Assembly: GCF_028464145.1 (NCBI RefSeq)
Contig: NZ_JAQPCG010000001.1
Location: forward strand, 682,001-746,000
Direction of reading: 5' to 3'
Source: Maribacter sp. PR1
GTDB lineage: Bacteria; Bacteroidota; Bacteroidia; Flavobacteriales; Flavobacteriaceae
DNA length: 64,000 nt
The position numbers and the translations under genes are program-made. Below, piece after piece: positions 10,460 to 18,973 of this stretch (within the stretch, counting starts at the first letter, position 1; every line of letters begins with the position of its first letter). The notes beneath the pieces are model-generated. The model was not told the origin of the DNA. It saw only the letters and a list, made by a program, of their open reading frames with translations, and ran no database searches.

Positions 10460-10685
10460 AAAGAGGGAAAATTAGTCGGTTAATTTAGTTTGTTTTTCAT
10501 CCTAAATCCTGTTTTTCAATCCATTATTGATGATTACTTATGAATTGACAGGAGGGTAAATTATGAAATTCACACAAAAGGATGGCAACTAATATAATAC
10601 ATACAATTATAGTGGGCGCATTTTAGCGATTAAATAAGGAAAACTTTTGTTACATTTAAAAAATAACAACCAATTGTCATTCTAT
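10460..10685. other. Divergent intergenic region, no gene seen
   Basis: This 226-base AT-rich gap separates the divergent symporter and serine-hydrolase genes and must hold both promoters. I see no clean TAnnTTTG box for either. A nine-codon ATG frame (10563-10592) is not credible as a gene. Confidence 0.4.
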
Positions 10686-11969
10686 ATGAAACGTCTTTTC
10701 CAATTGTCCCTTGTGCTTTTTTCTCTATGCCTAACTGCACAAACAAATTCAATAAAAAACAGTCCAGCTCTTATAGCCGCTAATCCATCCTCACAGGGAA
10801 TGTCCCCGGAAAGATTGGATAGAATTGACCTGATGTTGAAAAACGAAATCTCAAAAGACAATTTGCCCGGGGCAGTAGCACTTATAGCTCGTAACGGTAA
10901 AGTAGTATTTCATGAAGCGTATGGGATGGCTAATTCTGAAAAAGGAAAGGAGATGGAAAAAGACGCCATTTTTAGAATCGCATCACAAACAAAGGCTATT
11001 ACCGCTACGGCCGTAATGATTCTTTGGGAGGAAGGTAAGTTCAAATTGGACGACCCTATTTCAAAATATATACCCCAATTTGAAGCGGCTCAGATATTGG
11101 ACACATTTAACGAAGCCGACTCTACCTACACAACCAAACCCGCAGAAAATCAAATTACAATAAGGGACCTCATCACACATACCTCGGGCATTGGCTATGG
11201 AATGATCGATGGCGACGAACGTTTTAGAAAAATATATGCCAAAGCAGGAATCATCGATGCCTTCACTTCTAAAAAGATACTAATCGGGGATAATATAAAA
11301 AAGCTGGCTACCCTACCCTTGCACCATGAACCAGGCGAAGCATGGACTTATAGCGAGGGTCTGGACGTACTTGGATATTTAATAGAAATTGTTTCAGGTA
11401 TGCCCTTTGACGAATTTTTAAGTACGCGAATTTTTGAGCCCTTGCAGATGAACGACACTTATTTTTATCTGCCAAAAGAAAAAGCGGACAGATTGGTTTC
11501 GGTTCAATACAAAGATGGGAACAAATGGAAAAATTTTAGCACACCCGTTTTTGAAATAGACTACCCCAATAGCGGAGGAACTTTCTTCTCGGGCGGTGCT
11601 GGTTTATCCAGTACCGCTAAGGATTACGCCACTTTTCTTCAAATGTACTTAAATGGCGGAGAATTAAATGGGAAACGACTTTTGAGTAGAACTACCGTTT
11701 ATAGCATTTTAAGCAATCAAATTGGTACTATTTGGGATGGAGGAAAGGATTACGGCCTTGCTTTTGAAATTGTAAATGAAAAAGGCGCCATGTCCGGTGG
11801 TGAAGGTAGCGAAGGCACGTTTAGTTGGGGAGGATACTTTAATACCCAATATTTCGCGGATCCCCAAGAAAATATAATAGGCATCATTATGAAACAGACT
11901 CAAGGCCCTGTAAATGATTATACGGGTTGGAAATTTAGACAAATGGTCTTTACGGCTATTGATGATTAA
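10686..11969 (+). CDS. Serine hydrolase, beta-lactamase/PBP4* family (class C fold)
   Basis: A 427-residue exported enzyme. I start at ATG 10686 rather than TTG 10647 because the signal peptide MKRLFQLSLVLFSLCLTAQ begins exactly there. The catalytic Ser100-x-x-Lys103 is in RIASQTKAI, and the second motif Tyr222-Ser-Glu is in AWTYSEGLDVLGYL. GGAGLSSTAKDYA is a further family hallmark. Such proteins are usually esterases, D-aminopeptidases or peptidoglycan-acting hydrolases rather than true beta-lactamases; the substrate is unknown. Likely periplasmic. Transcribed alone. Confidence 0.9.
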   Translation: MKRLFQLSLVLFSLCLTAQTNSIKNSPALIAANPSSQGMSPERLDRIDLMLKNEISKDNLPGAVALIARNGKVVFHEAYGMANSEKGKEMEKDAIFRIASQTKAITATAVMILWEEGKFKLDDPISKYIPQFEAAQILDTFNEADSTYTTKPAENQITIRDLITHTSGIGYGMIDGDERFRKIYAKAGIIDAFTSKKILIGDNIKKLATLPLHHEPGEAWTYSEGLDVLGYLIEIVSGMPFDEFLSTRIFEPLQMNDTYFYLPKEKADRLVSVQYKDGNKWKNFSTPVFEIDYPNSGGTFFSGGAGLSSTAKDYATFLQMYLNGGELNGKRLLSRTTVYSILSNQIGTIWDGGKDYGLAFEIVNEKGAMSGGEGSEGTFSWGGYFNTQYFADPQENIIGIIMKQTQGPVNDYTGWKFRQMVFTAIDD

Positions 11970-12053
11970 AATATAAAGTGCACTTACACGTTAACCAATA
12001 GATCATTTAATCATCCATAGATAAAAATCGCCATTAATTCTAAAAATTAATTT

Positions 12054-12653
12054 ATGAAAAAACAATTCGTATCCATTGTACTAGTATTGGCTAGCCTAAG
12101 TGTATCGGCACAGCGTTTAAAAACCCAAGAAGGAGATTTTAAAAACCTTAAAGGAATAGACACCTATAGCCTAGTTTTTGATTATACTGATGTGCAAATA
12201 CCCAAATTTGACAACGAAGAAGCTTTCCTAAAGGATAAAATGGACAAAAGGGAAGAAAAAAAGGCAGGCGACGGGGAACGTTTTAAAAACGATTGGTTCA
12301 ACGACCGGCCAGATAAATATCACCCAAAATTCATTGAATCGTTTAATAAGAGATTTGATGATAATGAATTAAGCGTATCGGAAGATGCTGCGGAGTATAC
12401 CATGAAAATCCACACTACTAAAATATACCCTGGGTACAATGTTGGAATTGTTAGGCACAATGCAGAAATCGATGCTACTGTCATAATCTATGAAACAGGA
12501 AATGAAAACAATATTCTATTTTCCGGAAGTTACAGGGATGTACAAGGAAGTGGGGCCATGGGTTACGATTATAATTCGGGCTATAGAATTTCCGAGTGTT
12601 ATGCAAAACTCGCAAAAAACATGGCAAAAGAATTCAACAAAAGAGTCTTATAA
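12054..12653 (+). CDS. Exported hypothetical protein, 199 residues
   Basis: I do not recognise a named family. The protein begins with a clear signal peptide (MKKQFVSIVLVLASLSVSAQ). The mature part has a charged segment around residues 60-85 (KDKMDKREEKKAG) and a later beta-rich region (YTMKIHTTKIYPGYNVG, IDATVIIYETGNENNILFSG). Small periplasmic proteins of this kind are common and uncharacterised in Flavobacteriaceae. A strong terminator follows, and 84 bases separate it from the serine hydrolase, so it may have its own promoter. Confidence 0.8.
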   Translation: MKKQFVSIVLVLASLSVSAQRLKTQEGDFKNLKGIDTYSLVFDYTDVQIPKFDNEEAFLKDKMDKREEKKAGDGERFKNDWFNDRPDKYHPKFIESFNKRFDDNELSVSEDAAEYTMKIHTTKIYPGYNVGIVRHNAEIDATVIIYETGNENNILFSGSYRDVQGSGAMGYDYNSGYRISECYAKLAKNMAKEFNKRVL

Positions 12654-12675
12654 ATTTTTGTATGGCCTATAAGTA

Positions 12676-12710
12676 AACGCTGGTTATGATTGACCGGCGT
12701 TTTCTTTTTC
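12676..12710 (+). terminator. Rho-independent terminator between convergent genes
   Basis: A nine-base-pair stem (12676-12684 with 12693-12701, one G-U pair) has an 8-base loop and is followed by TTCTTTTT. It terminates the exported hypothetical gene and overlaps the last codons of the minus-strand flavin enzyme gene. Confidence 0.8.
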
Positions 12711-13931
12711 CATATCCGTAATATGGGCCACAGTTCGCACTAATCGATGATGATTCTTTACGAAAGGATTTGATCTATCCCATACATACCCGGCCAATAC
12801 CGAACAGATCTGCTTTTTAATAATCGGATTTTCTGAATCTGTAAAGAATATTTTCTGCAAATTCCCGGTATACCATTCCTTCACATAGGTAGAAAAAACA
12901 TCGACACCCTCTAACATATATTGGGAATACTCGGTTTCCCAGTCCACTCTTTCTCCGTTTAGCTCTCTAGCAATGAGTTGTGCAGAAAGGTGGGCAGATT
13001 CTGTGGCAAAAGTTACGCCCGAAGAAAATACAGGATCTAAAAATTCCGCACTATTTCCTGTAAGCACATAACCTTTTCCATATAATTGTTTTACGGATTT
13101 TGCTATGTTCTTAATCATTTTAGGTTCAAATTCATATGGCAGGCCATCGAACCTATCGTTATAGTGGGTACTTAATTTCATCATTTGACGTAACCGTTCT
13201 TCGGTGGTTCCCTCAAAAGATTCTAAATAGTCGGTCGGTCCTACATAACCAATACTGGTATACCCATTTGAAAACGGAATAACCCACAGCCAGGTCTCTT
13301 GACTTACGATATCAAAAGTAATTCTATGACCCTCCCAACCTTCGGGTTTTCTTACATCCTTGACATGGGTAAAAATAGAAGAATGTTTAGGGATTACAGA
13401 AGGTTTTTCCAAATCTAACAAACGCGGTAACACCCTGCCGAATCCGCTGGAATCGATAATAAATTTGGCTTCAATTTCAGAAATTGTACCCTCCTTGTCC
13501 ACGATGGTTGTCCGGGAATGATTTCCGTTGAAACTTACTCCGGTTACTTCTTTTTCAAATTCAACATCTACTCCTCGTTTGAGAAGCTCATCGGTCAACG
13601 TTTTATCAAACTCAGCCCTTGGAACTTGCCATGTCCAATCCCAACCTTTGGTATGTTTTTTACTGAAATCGAACTCACAGACTTTTTTACCTTGTAAAAA
13701 TCTTGCCCCCGTTTTAACTTCAAAACCCTTCTCTTTTAGACAATCCATTAACCCTACAGCCTCGAAATGATCCATACATCTAGGTATAAGACTTTCCCCT
13801 ATCACAAACCTTGGAAACTTATTTTTCTCCACTACCTTGACAGAAAAGCCTTTATTGAAGAGATAGGAAGCTGCAACGGAACCGGAAGGTCCCGCACCAA
13901 TAACCAACACATCTATTTTTTCTTCTTTCAT
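12684..13931 (-). CDS. FAD-dependent monooxygenase, flavin-halogenase-like
   Basis: A 415-residue flavoprotein. The GxGxxG dinucleotide fold is at residues 12-17 (VIGAGPSG), FVIGESLIP is near 42-50, and a WxWxIP motif at 214-219 (TWLWVIP) is regarded as diagnostic of flavin-dependent halogenases. KTGARF at 73-78 places a Lys where these enzymes carry the catalytic one. Some related hydroxylases and reductases also keep parts of these motifs, so hydroxylation of an aromatic ring is the main alternative to chlorination. It is divergently arranged (119-base gap) from the tyrosine ammonia-lyase that opens the pigment operon. That suggests it modifies the flexirubin phenol ring or resorcinol; both hydroxylated and chlorinated flexirubins are known. 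Confidence 0.82.
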   Translation of the reverse strand: MKEEKIDVLVIGAGPSGSVAASYLFNKGFSVKVVEKNKFPRFVIGESLIPRCMDHFEAVGLMDCLKEKGFEVKTGARFLQGKKVCEFDFSKKHTKGWDWTWQVPRAEFDKTLTDELLKRGVDVEFEKEVTGVSFNGNHSRTTIVDKEGTISEIEAKFIIDSSGFGRVLPRLLDLEKPSVIPKHSSIFTHVKDVRKPEGWEGHRITFDIVSQETWLWVIPFSNGYTSIGYVGPTDYLESFEGTTEERLRQMMKLSTHYNDRFDGLPYEFEPKMIKNIAKSVKQLYGKGYVLTGNSAEFLDPVFSSGVTFATESAHLSAQLIARELNGERVDWETEYSQYMLEGVDVFSTYVKEWYTGNLQKIFFTDSENPIIKKQICSVLAGYVWDRSNPFVKNHHRLVRTVAHITDMEKENAGQS

Positions 13932-13979
13932 TGTAGGATTATTTCCTTAACAATCATTAACCTAATTCGCTAATTATTT

Positions 13980-13987
13980 TAAATTTG
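13980..13987 (+). promoter_or_regulatory. Candidate -7 box for the pigment operon
   Basis: TAAATTTG matches the Bacteroidota TAnnTTTG consensus 63 bases before the ammonia-lyase ATG, inside the divergent gap with the flavin enzyme. A ttaac about 20 bases upstream is at best a poor -33 element. This is the most plausible main promoter of the 30-kb operon. Confidence 0.5.
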
Positions 13988-14050
13988 CTGCTAAAGATGC
14001 TTATTTATAATGACTAAGGTATTATTTATACCTTTTAGAATCAACCATAC

Positions 14051-15580
14051 ATGCCAGAAATTAAAGGAAGTCTAGGAATTGAAGATTTTTACAATGTAAT
14101 TTTTGAAAAAAAAACCATTCAACTTTCAAAAGAACTACTAAATACTGTCGAGGAGAGCCATAATTTTTTGAAAGAATTTTCCAAAAATAAGATTATTTAT
14201 GGTGTAAATACTGGATTCGGGCCTATGGCTCAATATAAAATCAAGGATTCCGAAACCCTACAATTACAGTACAATTTGATAAGGAGTCACGCCTCGGGTA
14301 CGGCAAACCCAATTGAACCCAAATATGTTAAAGCGGCTATGCTAGCCCGTTTAAACACATTGAGTTTAGGAAATTCCGGAGTTCACGTATCTGTGATTAC
14401 CGTTATGGCAGAATTGCTCAACAAGGACATAATTCCCCTAATCTATGAACACGGTGGGGTGGGGGCCAGTGGAGATTTGGTTCAATTGGCACATTTGGCA
14501 TTGGTGCTCATTGGTGAAGGCGAGGTGTTTTATAAAGGAGAAAGAAGACCCACTGAAGAAGTTTTTAAAATCGAAGGAATTAGCCCTATAAAGGTGGAAT
14601 TGAGGGAAGGCCTAGGTCTAATGAACGGAACCTCCGTGATGACAGGAATTGGAATTGTAAATACTATTTATACCCGTAGATTGTTGGAATGGGGCATCTC
14701 ATGTTCCTCGGCCATCAATGAAATTATGCAGGCCTATGACGACCATCTTTCCAGTGAGCTTAACCAAACCAAGAAGCATAGAGGTCAAAGGGAAATAGCT
14801 AGGGCCATGCGTAGCCATTTAAGTGATAGCGCTTTGACCCGCAAGCGAGAGCATCATTTGTATAGTGATAATAATGAAGTATCGGTTTTTGAGGAAAAGG
14901 TACAGGAATACTACTCCATCCGCTGTGTACCTCAGATTCTGGGGCCAGTTCTGGACACCTTGAACGAAGTGGAACGCATCCTAATTGAGGAGGTAAATTC
15001 TGCAAATGACAATCCTATTGTAGATGTAGATAAAAAACACGTCTATCACGGCGGAAATTTTCATGGTGACTACGTTTCATTGGAAATGGATAAATTGAAA
15101 ATCGTGGTCACTAAAATGAGTATGCTGGCAGAGCGACAATTAAACTATTTATTAAACTCTAAGTTGAACAATATCTTGCCTCCTTTTGTTAATTTAGGTA
15201 CATTAGGATTAAATTTTGGAATGCAGGGAGTTCAATTTACTGCAACTTCGACCACGGCGGAAAACCAAATGTTGTCCAATCCCATGTATGTCCACAGTAT
15301 TCCGAACAACAATGACAATCAGGATATTGTAAGCATGGGCACCAATGCGGCCCTCATTACAAAAAAAGTGATCGAGAACGCTTTTGAGGTAGTTGCCATT
15401 GAAATGATAACCATTGTCCAAGCCATTGAATATTTAGGAATGGCCGACAAGGTTTCCTCCAAAACCAAGATAATGTACGATGCCGTTCGTAAAATAGTTC
15501 CCCCGTTCAAGGAGGATATTGTAATGTATCCCTTTGTAAATCAAGTCAAGAACTATATTATTAACCATCAAAATAGATAA
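14051..15580 (+). CDS. Tyrosine ammonia-lyase (MIO aromatic lyase)
   Basis: A 509-residue member of the HAL/PAL/TAL family, converting L-tyrosine to p-coumarate and ammonia. The MIO prosthetic group forms from Ala139-Ser140-Gly141 (GGVGASGDLVQLAH). The catalytic Tyr50 is in IYGVNTGFG. The substrate-selectivity pair is Ser79-His80 in NLIRSHASG, the same as I remember for the characterised Flavobacterium johnsoniae tyrosine ammonia-lyase, which this protein closely resembles along its whole length (for example SIPNNNDNQDIVSMGTN). It is the first gene of the flexirubin operon and supplies the coumaroyl starter for the aryl polyene. Annotation pipelines would often call it histidine ammonia-lyase; the context argues against that. 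Confidence 0.93.
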   Translation: MPEIKGSLGIEDFYNVIFEKKTIQLSKELLNTVEESHNFLKEFSKNKIIYGVNTGFGPMAQYKIKDSETLQLQYNLIRSHASGTANPIEPKYVKAAMLARLNTLSLGNSGVHVSVITVMAELLNKDIIPLIYEHGGVGASGDLVQLAHLALVLIGEGEVFYKGERRPTEEVFKIEGISPIKVELREGLGLMNGTSVMTGIGIVNTIYTRRLLEWGISCSSAINEIMQAYDDHLSSELNQTKKHRGQREIARAMRSHLSDSALTRKREHHLYSDNNEVSVFEEKVQEYYSIRCVPQILGPVLDTLNEVERILIEEVNSANDNPIVDVDKKHVYHGGNFHGDYVSLEMDKLKIVVTKMSMLAERQLNYLLNSKLNNILPPFVNLGTLGLNFGMQGVQFTATSTTAENQMLSNPMYVHSIPNNNDNQDIVSMGTNAALITKKVIENAFEVVAIEMITIVQAIEYLGMADKVSSKTKIMYDAVRKIVPPFKEDIVMYPFVNQVKNYIINHQNR

Positions 15581-15582
15581 TC

Positions 15583-16704
15583 ATGAAACGAATTTTAACA
15601 CTATTGTCAACTTTTACCTTTGTCTTTTCTTTTGCACAAGAATTGGCTCTGGTTCGTGAAAATGACCTGTTCGGCTATATAAACACTTCAGGGGAATATA
15701 CGATTGAACCTCAATTTGAAACGGCCAAAAGTTTTTCTGAAGGATATGCCCCAATAGAAAAGGATAAAATGTGGGGGTTCATTAACACAAAAGGAGAATG
15801 GGCCATTGAACCAACATACGATAGGGTTAAATATTTCAACTCTGGCTATGCCTTAGTCTTGAAAGACGATCGTTGGAGGTATATTGACCCTAGCGGAAAT
15901 GAACTGGAGGTACCTTCCACCGAAAAATTCTATGATTTTGAGGGTGGCGTTGCATTTATTCGTCAAGGAGATAAGATAGGATTAATTGGTACGGATGGGA
16001 AAATGGTATTAGAACCTACCTACGACGAGATAAAATCTTTTAGGGACGGTTATGCCAAAGTTAGAAAAGGCGAATTATGGGGTATGATAAATAACCAAGG
16101 GGAAGTCGTTATCCCCGTGGAGTATGAAGAAATTGGGAATACATGGAACAAGGCCGGTGTTTATGGAAAAAAAGGGGACACTTTTGGAATTATACATAAC
16201 GGATCATTTAACGTTATCGATGGAGCAGATAAAGTTTGGAACTTTCATGGAAACTCTGGATTAACCTATGCCAGAAAGGATAAAATGACCGGTTTTGTTA
16301 ATTCGAACGGAGAATGGGTAATTCAACCCATTTACAAAAAAGCCCGTGCCTTCTCCAATGGCTTGGCTCCAGTAGCGGAAAACAAGGAATGGGGATTTAT
16401 TGATAAGCAAGGAAAAACCGTAATCGACTTTCAATATAGGGACGCCGAGGTATTCTCCGAAAATGGAATGGCACCAGTAAAAGATAAGGATTGGGGGTTT
16501 ATAGATACTTCAGGAAACCTAATTATACCTATGGACTATGATATTACCGCCGGCTTCGCCTTTTTATCAGGGGATAACGACAAAGGGTTTTTAGGTGATT
16601 TCGCCCGTTTAAAATCAAAAGAAGGTTGGGGGTTCTTTAATACAAAAGGTGAACTTCTAGGAAACAAATGGTATCAAAATGCAGAGCCATTTGTAAAAAA
16701 TTAA
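15583..16704 (+). CDS. WG-repeat exported protein
   Basis: A 373-residue protein with a signal peptide (MKRILTLLSTFTFVFSFAQ) followed by about eight WG beta-propeller-like repeats, for example MWGFINTKGEWAIEPTYD and EWGFIDKQGKTVIDFQY. The repeats are spaced roughly 45 residues apart and fill the whole mature protein. WG-repeat proteins have no single known biochemical role. It starts two bases after the ammonia-lyase stop, so it is translationally tied to the pigment operon. Presumably it acts in the periplasm or at the outer membrane where the pigment resides, but nothing in the sequence shows how. Confidence 0.87.
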   Translation: MKRILTLLSTFTFVFSFAQELALVRENDLFGYINTSGEYTIEPQFETAKSFSEGYAPIEKDKMWGFINTKGEWAIEPTYDRVKYFNSGYALVLKDDRWRYIDPSGNELEVPSTEKFYDFEGGVAFIRQGDKIGLIGTDGKMVLEPTYDEIKSFRDGYAKVRKGELWGMINNQGEVVIPVEYEEIGNTWNKAGVYGKKGDTFGIIHNGSFNVIDGADKVWNFHGNSGLTYARKDKMTGFVNSNGEWVIQPIYKKARAFSNGLAPVAENKEWGFIDKQGKTVIDFQYRDAEVFSENGMAPVKDKDWGFIDTSGNLIIPMDYDITAGFAFLSGDNDKGFLGDFARLKSKEGWGFFNTKGELLGNKWYQNAEPFVKN

Positions 16705-16718
16705 TTGACTATTTTTTA

Positions 16719-17465
16719 ATGGGAAAAGAAAAAATTAAATATGCACTGGTTACCGGTGGGTCCAGGGGAATTGGACGAGCAGTTTGCATCCAACTCGCAA
16801 AAGATTTGGATTATACCTTACTAATTAATTACAATAGTAATAAGGATGCTGCGGAAGAAACCCTTGCCATAGTAAAGGAGGTGGGAGGATCTGGAGAAAT
16901 TATACAGTTTAATGTCACTAATTCGGAAGGGGTAAAAACCAAATTGGAACAATGGCATGAAGACCATAAAGATGCGGTCATTGAGGTACTGGTGAACAAT
17001 GCCGGTATAAAAAAAGACGGTCTCTTTATGTGGATGCCCAAAGAGGACTGGTCCTCCGTAATCAATACAAGTTTGGACGGTTTTTACAATGTAACCAATG
17101 CGCTAATCCAAAAATTATTGACCAATAGATACGGCAGGATCATCAATATTGTATCTGTGTCCGGACTCAAGGGAACCCCTGGCCAAACCAACTATTCAGC
17201 GGCCAAAAGTGCAGTTATTGGCGCAACAAAAGCCCTGGCTCAAGAAGTGGCCAAAAGAAAAATAACCGTAAATGCCGTGGCTCCTGGATTTATTGAAACC
17301 GATATGACCGAGGATTTGGAAGAGTCCGAGCTAAAAAAGATGATTCCTGTCAATAGATTCGGCAAACCTGAAGAAGTGGCTCATGTAGTTTCATTTTTGG
17401 CTTCGGACAAAACATCTTATATTACCGGCGAAGTAATAAATATTAACGGAGGTATTTATTCTTGA
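16719..17465 (+). CDS. 3-oxoacyl-ACP reductase (FabG-like SDR)
   Basis: A 248-residue short-chain dehydrogenase. The NADPH motif is TGGSRGIG near residues 11-18, NNAG sits near residue 91, and the catalytic Tyr-x-x-x-Lys is in TNYSAAKSAVIGATKALAQE, with the preceding Ser in VSVSGLKG. I start at ATG 16719; a longer frame overlaps the WG gene and adds residues with no homology. It is predicted to reduce the beta-keto group after each polyene elongation cycle. Gap to the WG gene is 14 bases, and the next ketosynthase starts 16 bases downstream. Confidence 0.92.
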   Translation: MGKEKIKYALVTGGSRGIGRAVCIQLAKDLDYTLLINYNSNKDAAEETLAIVKEVGGSGEIIQFNVTNSEGVKTKLEQWHEDHKDAVIEVLVNNAGIKKDGLFMWMPKEDWSSVINTSLDGFYNVTNALIQKLLTNRYGRIINIVSVSGLKGTPGQTNYSAAKSAVIGATKALAQEVAKRKITVNAVAPGFIETDMTEDLEESELKKMIPVNRFGKPEEVAHVVSFLASDKTSYITGEVININGGIYS

Positions 17466-17481
17466 GTAAAAGAAGCGGTTG

Positions 17482-18702
17482 ATGAAGCGAGTCGTAATTA
17501 CGGGTATGGGCATTTATTCTTGCATAGGCAAGAATCTAGAGGAAGTTAAAAACTCATTGTATCTGGGCAAATCCGGTATTGGCATTGATCCAGTCCGAGC
17601 GGAATTTGGATATAGATCACCATTAACAGGGATTGTAGAAGACCCGGACTTGAAGAAGCTGCTTTCCAGAAGACAGCGTGTAAGCATGGGCGAAGAAAGT
17701 CGTTATGCGTATGTAGCTACACTAGAAGCAATGCAAAATGCGCTGATTGATGAAGATTTTTTCGAAAAAAACGAAGTAGGCATTATTTATGGAAATGATA
17801 GTACGGCTTTATCCGTAGTTGAATCCATTGAGGTTATCAAGGCAAAAAAAGACACTACACTTGTGGGTTCCGGTGCTATTTTTAAAGCAATGAACTCAAC
17901 GGTAACCATGAATCTTTCCACCATTTTTAAACTCAAGGGTATCAATCTAACCTTAAGTGCAGCCTGTGCAAGTGGTTCACATTCTATTGGATTGGCCTAT
18001 CATTTGATAAAAAGCGGGTTACAAGACTGCATCATTGCCGGTGGCGCTCAGGAAACAAATCATATTTCTATGGCAAGTTTTGATGGTTTGGGTGTATTTG
18101 GAGTGCGTCCAGAAGAACCTACGAAGGCCTCAAGACCCTTTGACAAAGACAGAAACGGCCTTATCCCGAGTGGTGGAGGAGCAACCATTATTTTGGAAAG
18201 TTATGATAGTGCGCTTAAAAGAGGGGCACCAATCCTTGGCGAAGTCATTGGATACGGTTTTTCATCAAATGGGGACCATATCTCAACACCAAACGTCGAT
18301 GGACCTGCAAGGGCAATGGGCAAAGCATTAAAGGATGCAAAAATAGACGCCAAAACAATTGATTATATAAATGCCCATGCAACCTCAACACCTGTCGGTG
18401 ATGCAAATGAAGCCAAGGCTCTTTTCGAGGTATTTGGCAACAGTGCACCTCATATTAGTTCCACAAAATCAATGACCGGACACGAATGTTGGATGGCAGG
18501 TGCAAGTGAGGTGATTTATTCCATGCTGATGATGCAAAACAGCTTTATTGCACCAAACATTAATCTCGAAAACCCCGACGAAGACGCTGCAAAACTAAAC
18601 CTTGCTAACAAAACGCTAGATAAAAAAATTGATGTATTTTTGTCCAATTCATTTGGATTTGGCGGAACCAACTCCGCTTTGATAGTTAAAAAAGTTGACT
18701 AA
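17482..18702 (+). CDS. Beta-ketoacyl-ACP synthase (FabF-like)
   Basis: A 406-residue condensing enzyme with the complete Cys-His-His set: Cys162 in SAACASGSH, His299 in INAHATSTPVGD and His334 in SMTGHECWMAGA. The ATG at 17482 is used rather than the TTG one codon earlier. It is one of three catalytically complete FabF-type ketosynthases in the operon (with 26655 and 29848). It is probably a chain-elongating enzyme for either the polyene or the alkyl part of the dialkylresorcinol. It is followed after two bases by an ACP gene, a natural partner. Confidence 0.93.
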   Translation: MKRVVITGMGIYSCIGKNLEEVKNSLYLGKSGIGIDPVRAEFGYRSPLTGIVEDPDLKKLLSRRQRVSMGEESRYAYVATLEAMQNALIDEDFFEKNEVGIIYGNDSTALSVVESIEVIKAKKDTTLVGSGAIFKAMNSTVTMNLSTIFKLKGINLTLSAACASGSHSIGLAYHLIKSGLQDCIIAGGAQETNHISMASFDGLGVFGVRPEEPTKASRPFDKDRNGLIPSGGGATIILESYDSALKRGAPILGEVIGYGFSSNGDHISTPNVDGPARAMGKALKDAKIDAKTIDYINAHATSTPVGDANEAKALFEVFGNSAPHISSTKSMTGHECWMAGASEVIYSMLMMQNSFIAPNINLENPDEDAAKLNLANKTLDKKIDVFLSNSFGFGGTNSALIVKKVD

Positions 18703-18704
18703 GA

Positions 18705-18950
18705 ATGATGACCAGACAAACCATAATCGAGAAGATTAACGACTTCTTGATTGAAGATTTTGAAGTAGAAGAGGAAGAATTGGAACCTAGTGCTAACCTA
18801 AAGGATACTATAGGTTTGGACAGCCTTGACTTTGTAGATTTGGTCGTGGCCGTTGAAAGTAATTTCGGTGTTAAATTGGTAGGTGAAGACTTTGTCAACG
18901 TAATTACCTTACAAGACTTCTATAATCTAATTGAAAAAAAACTGGATTAG
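18705..18950 (+). CDS. Acyl carrier protein 1
   Basis: An 81-residue acidic protein with the phosphopantetheine attachment site Ser40 in IGLDSLDFVDL. It starts two bases after the ketosynthase stop. The ATG at 18705 overlaps a second ATG at 18708, and either could serve. It carries growing acyl chains as thioesters in the pigment pathway and needs a phosphopantetheinyl transferase encoded elsewhere. Confidence 0.93.
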   Translation: MMTRQTIIEKINDFLIEDFEVEEEELEPSANLKDTIGLDSLDFVDLVVAVESNFGVKLVGEDFVNVITLQDFYNLIEKKLD

Positions 18951-18973
18951 AATAATCCATAGAATTTAGGTGA

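Noticed and set aside
10563..10592. Nine-codon ATG frame with a purine-rich stretch just upstream
   Set aside because: Too short to support, no recognisable leader-peptide function, and Bacteroidota rarely depend on strong Shine-Dalgarno sites.
10686..11969. Antibiotic-resistance beta-lactamase
   Set aside because: SxxK and YSE motifs fit the broad class C-like serine hydrolase family, but nothing indicates a true beta-lactamase.
14799..15005. Minus-strand frame inside the ammonia-lyase gene
   Set aside because: Antisense shadow of a highly conserved enzyme; no signal, motif or start context.
14051..15580. Histidine ammonia-lyase for histidine catabolism
   Set aside because: No hut genes nearby; strong resemblance to the known flavobacterial tyrosine ammonia-lyase and position at the head of the pigment operon.
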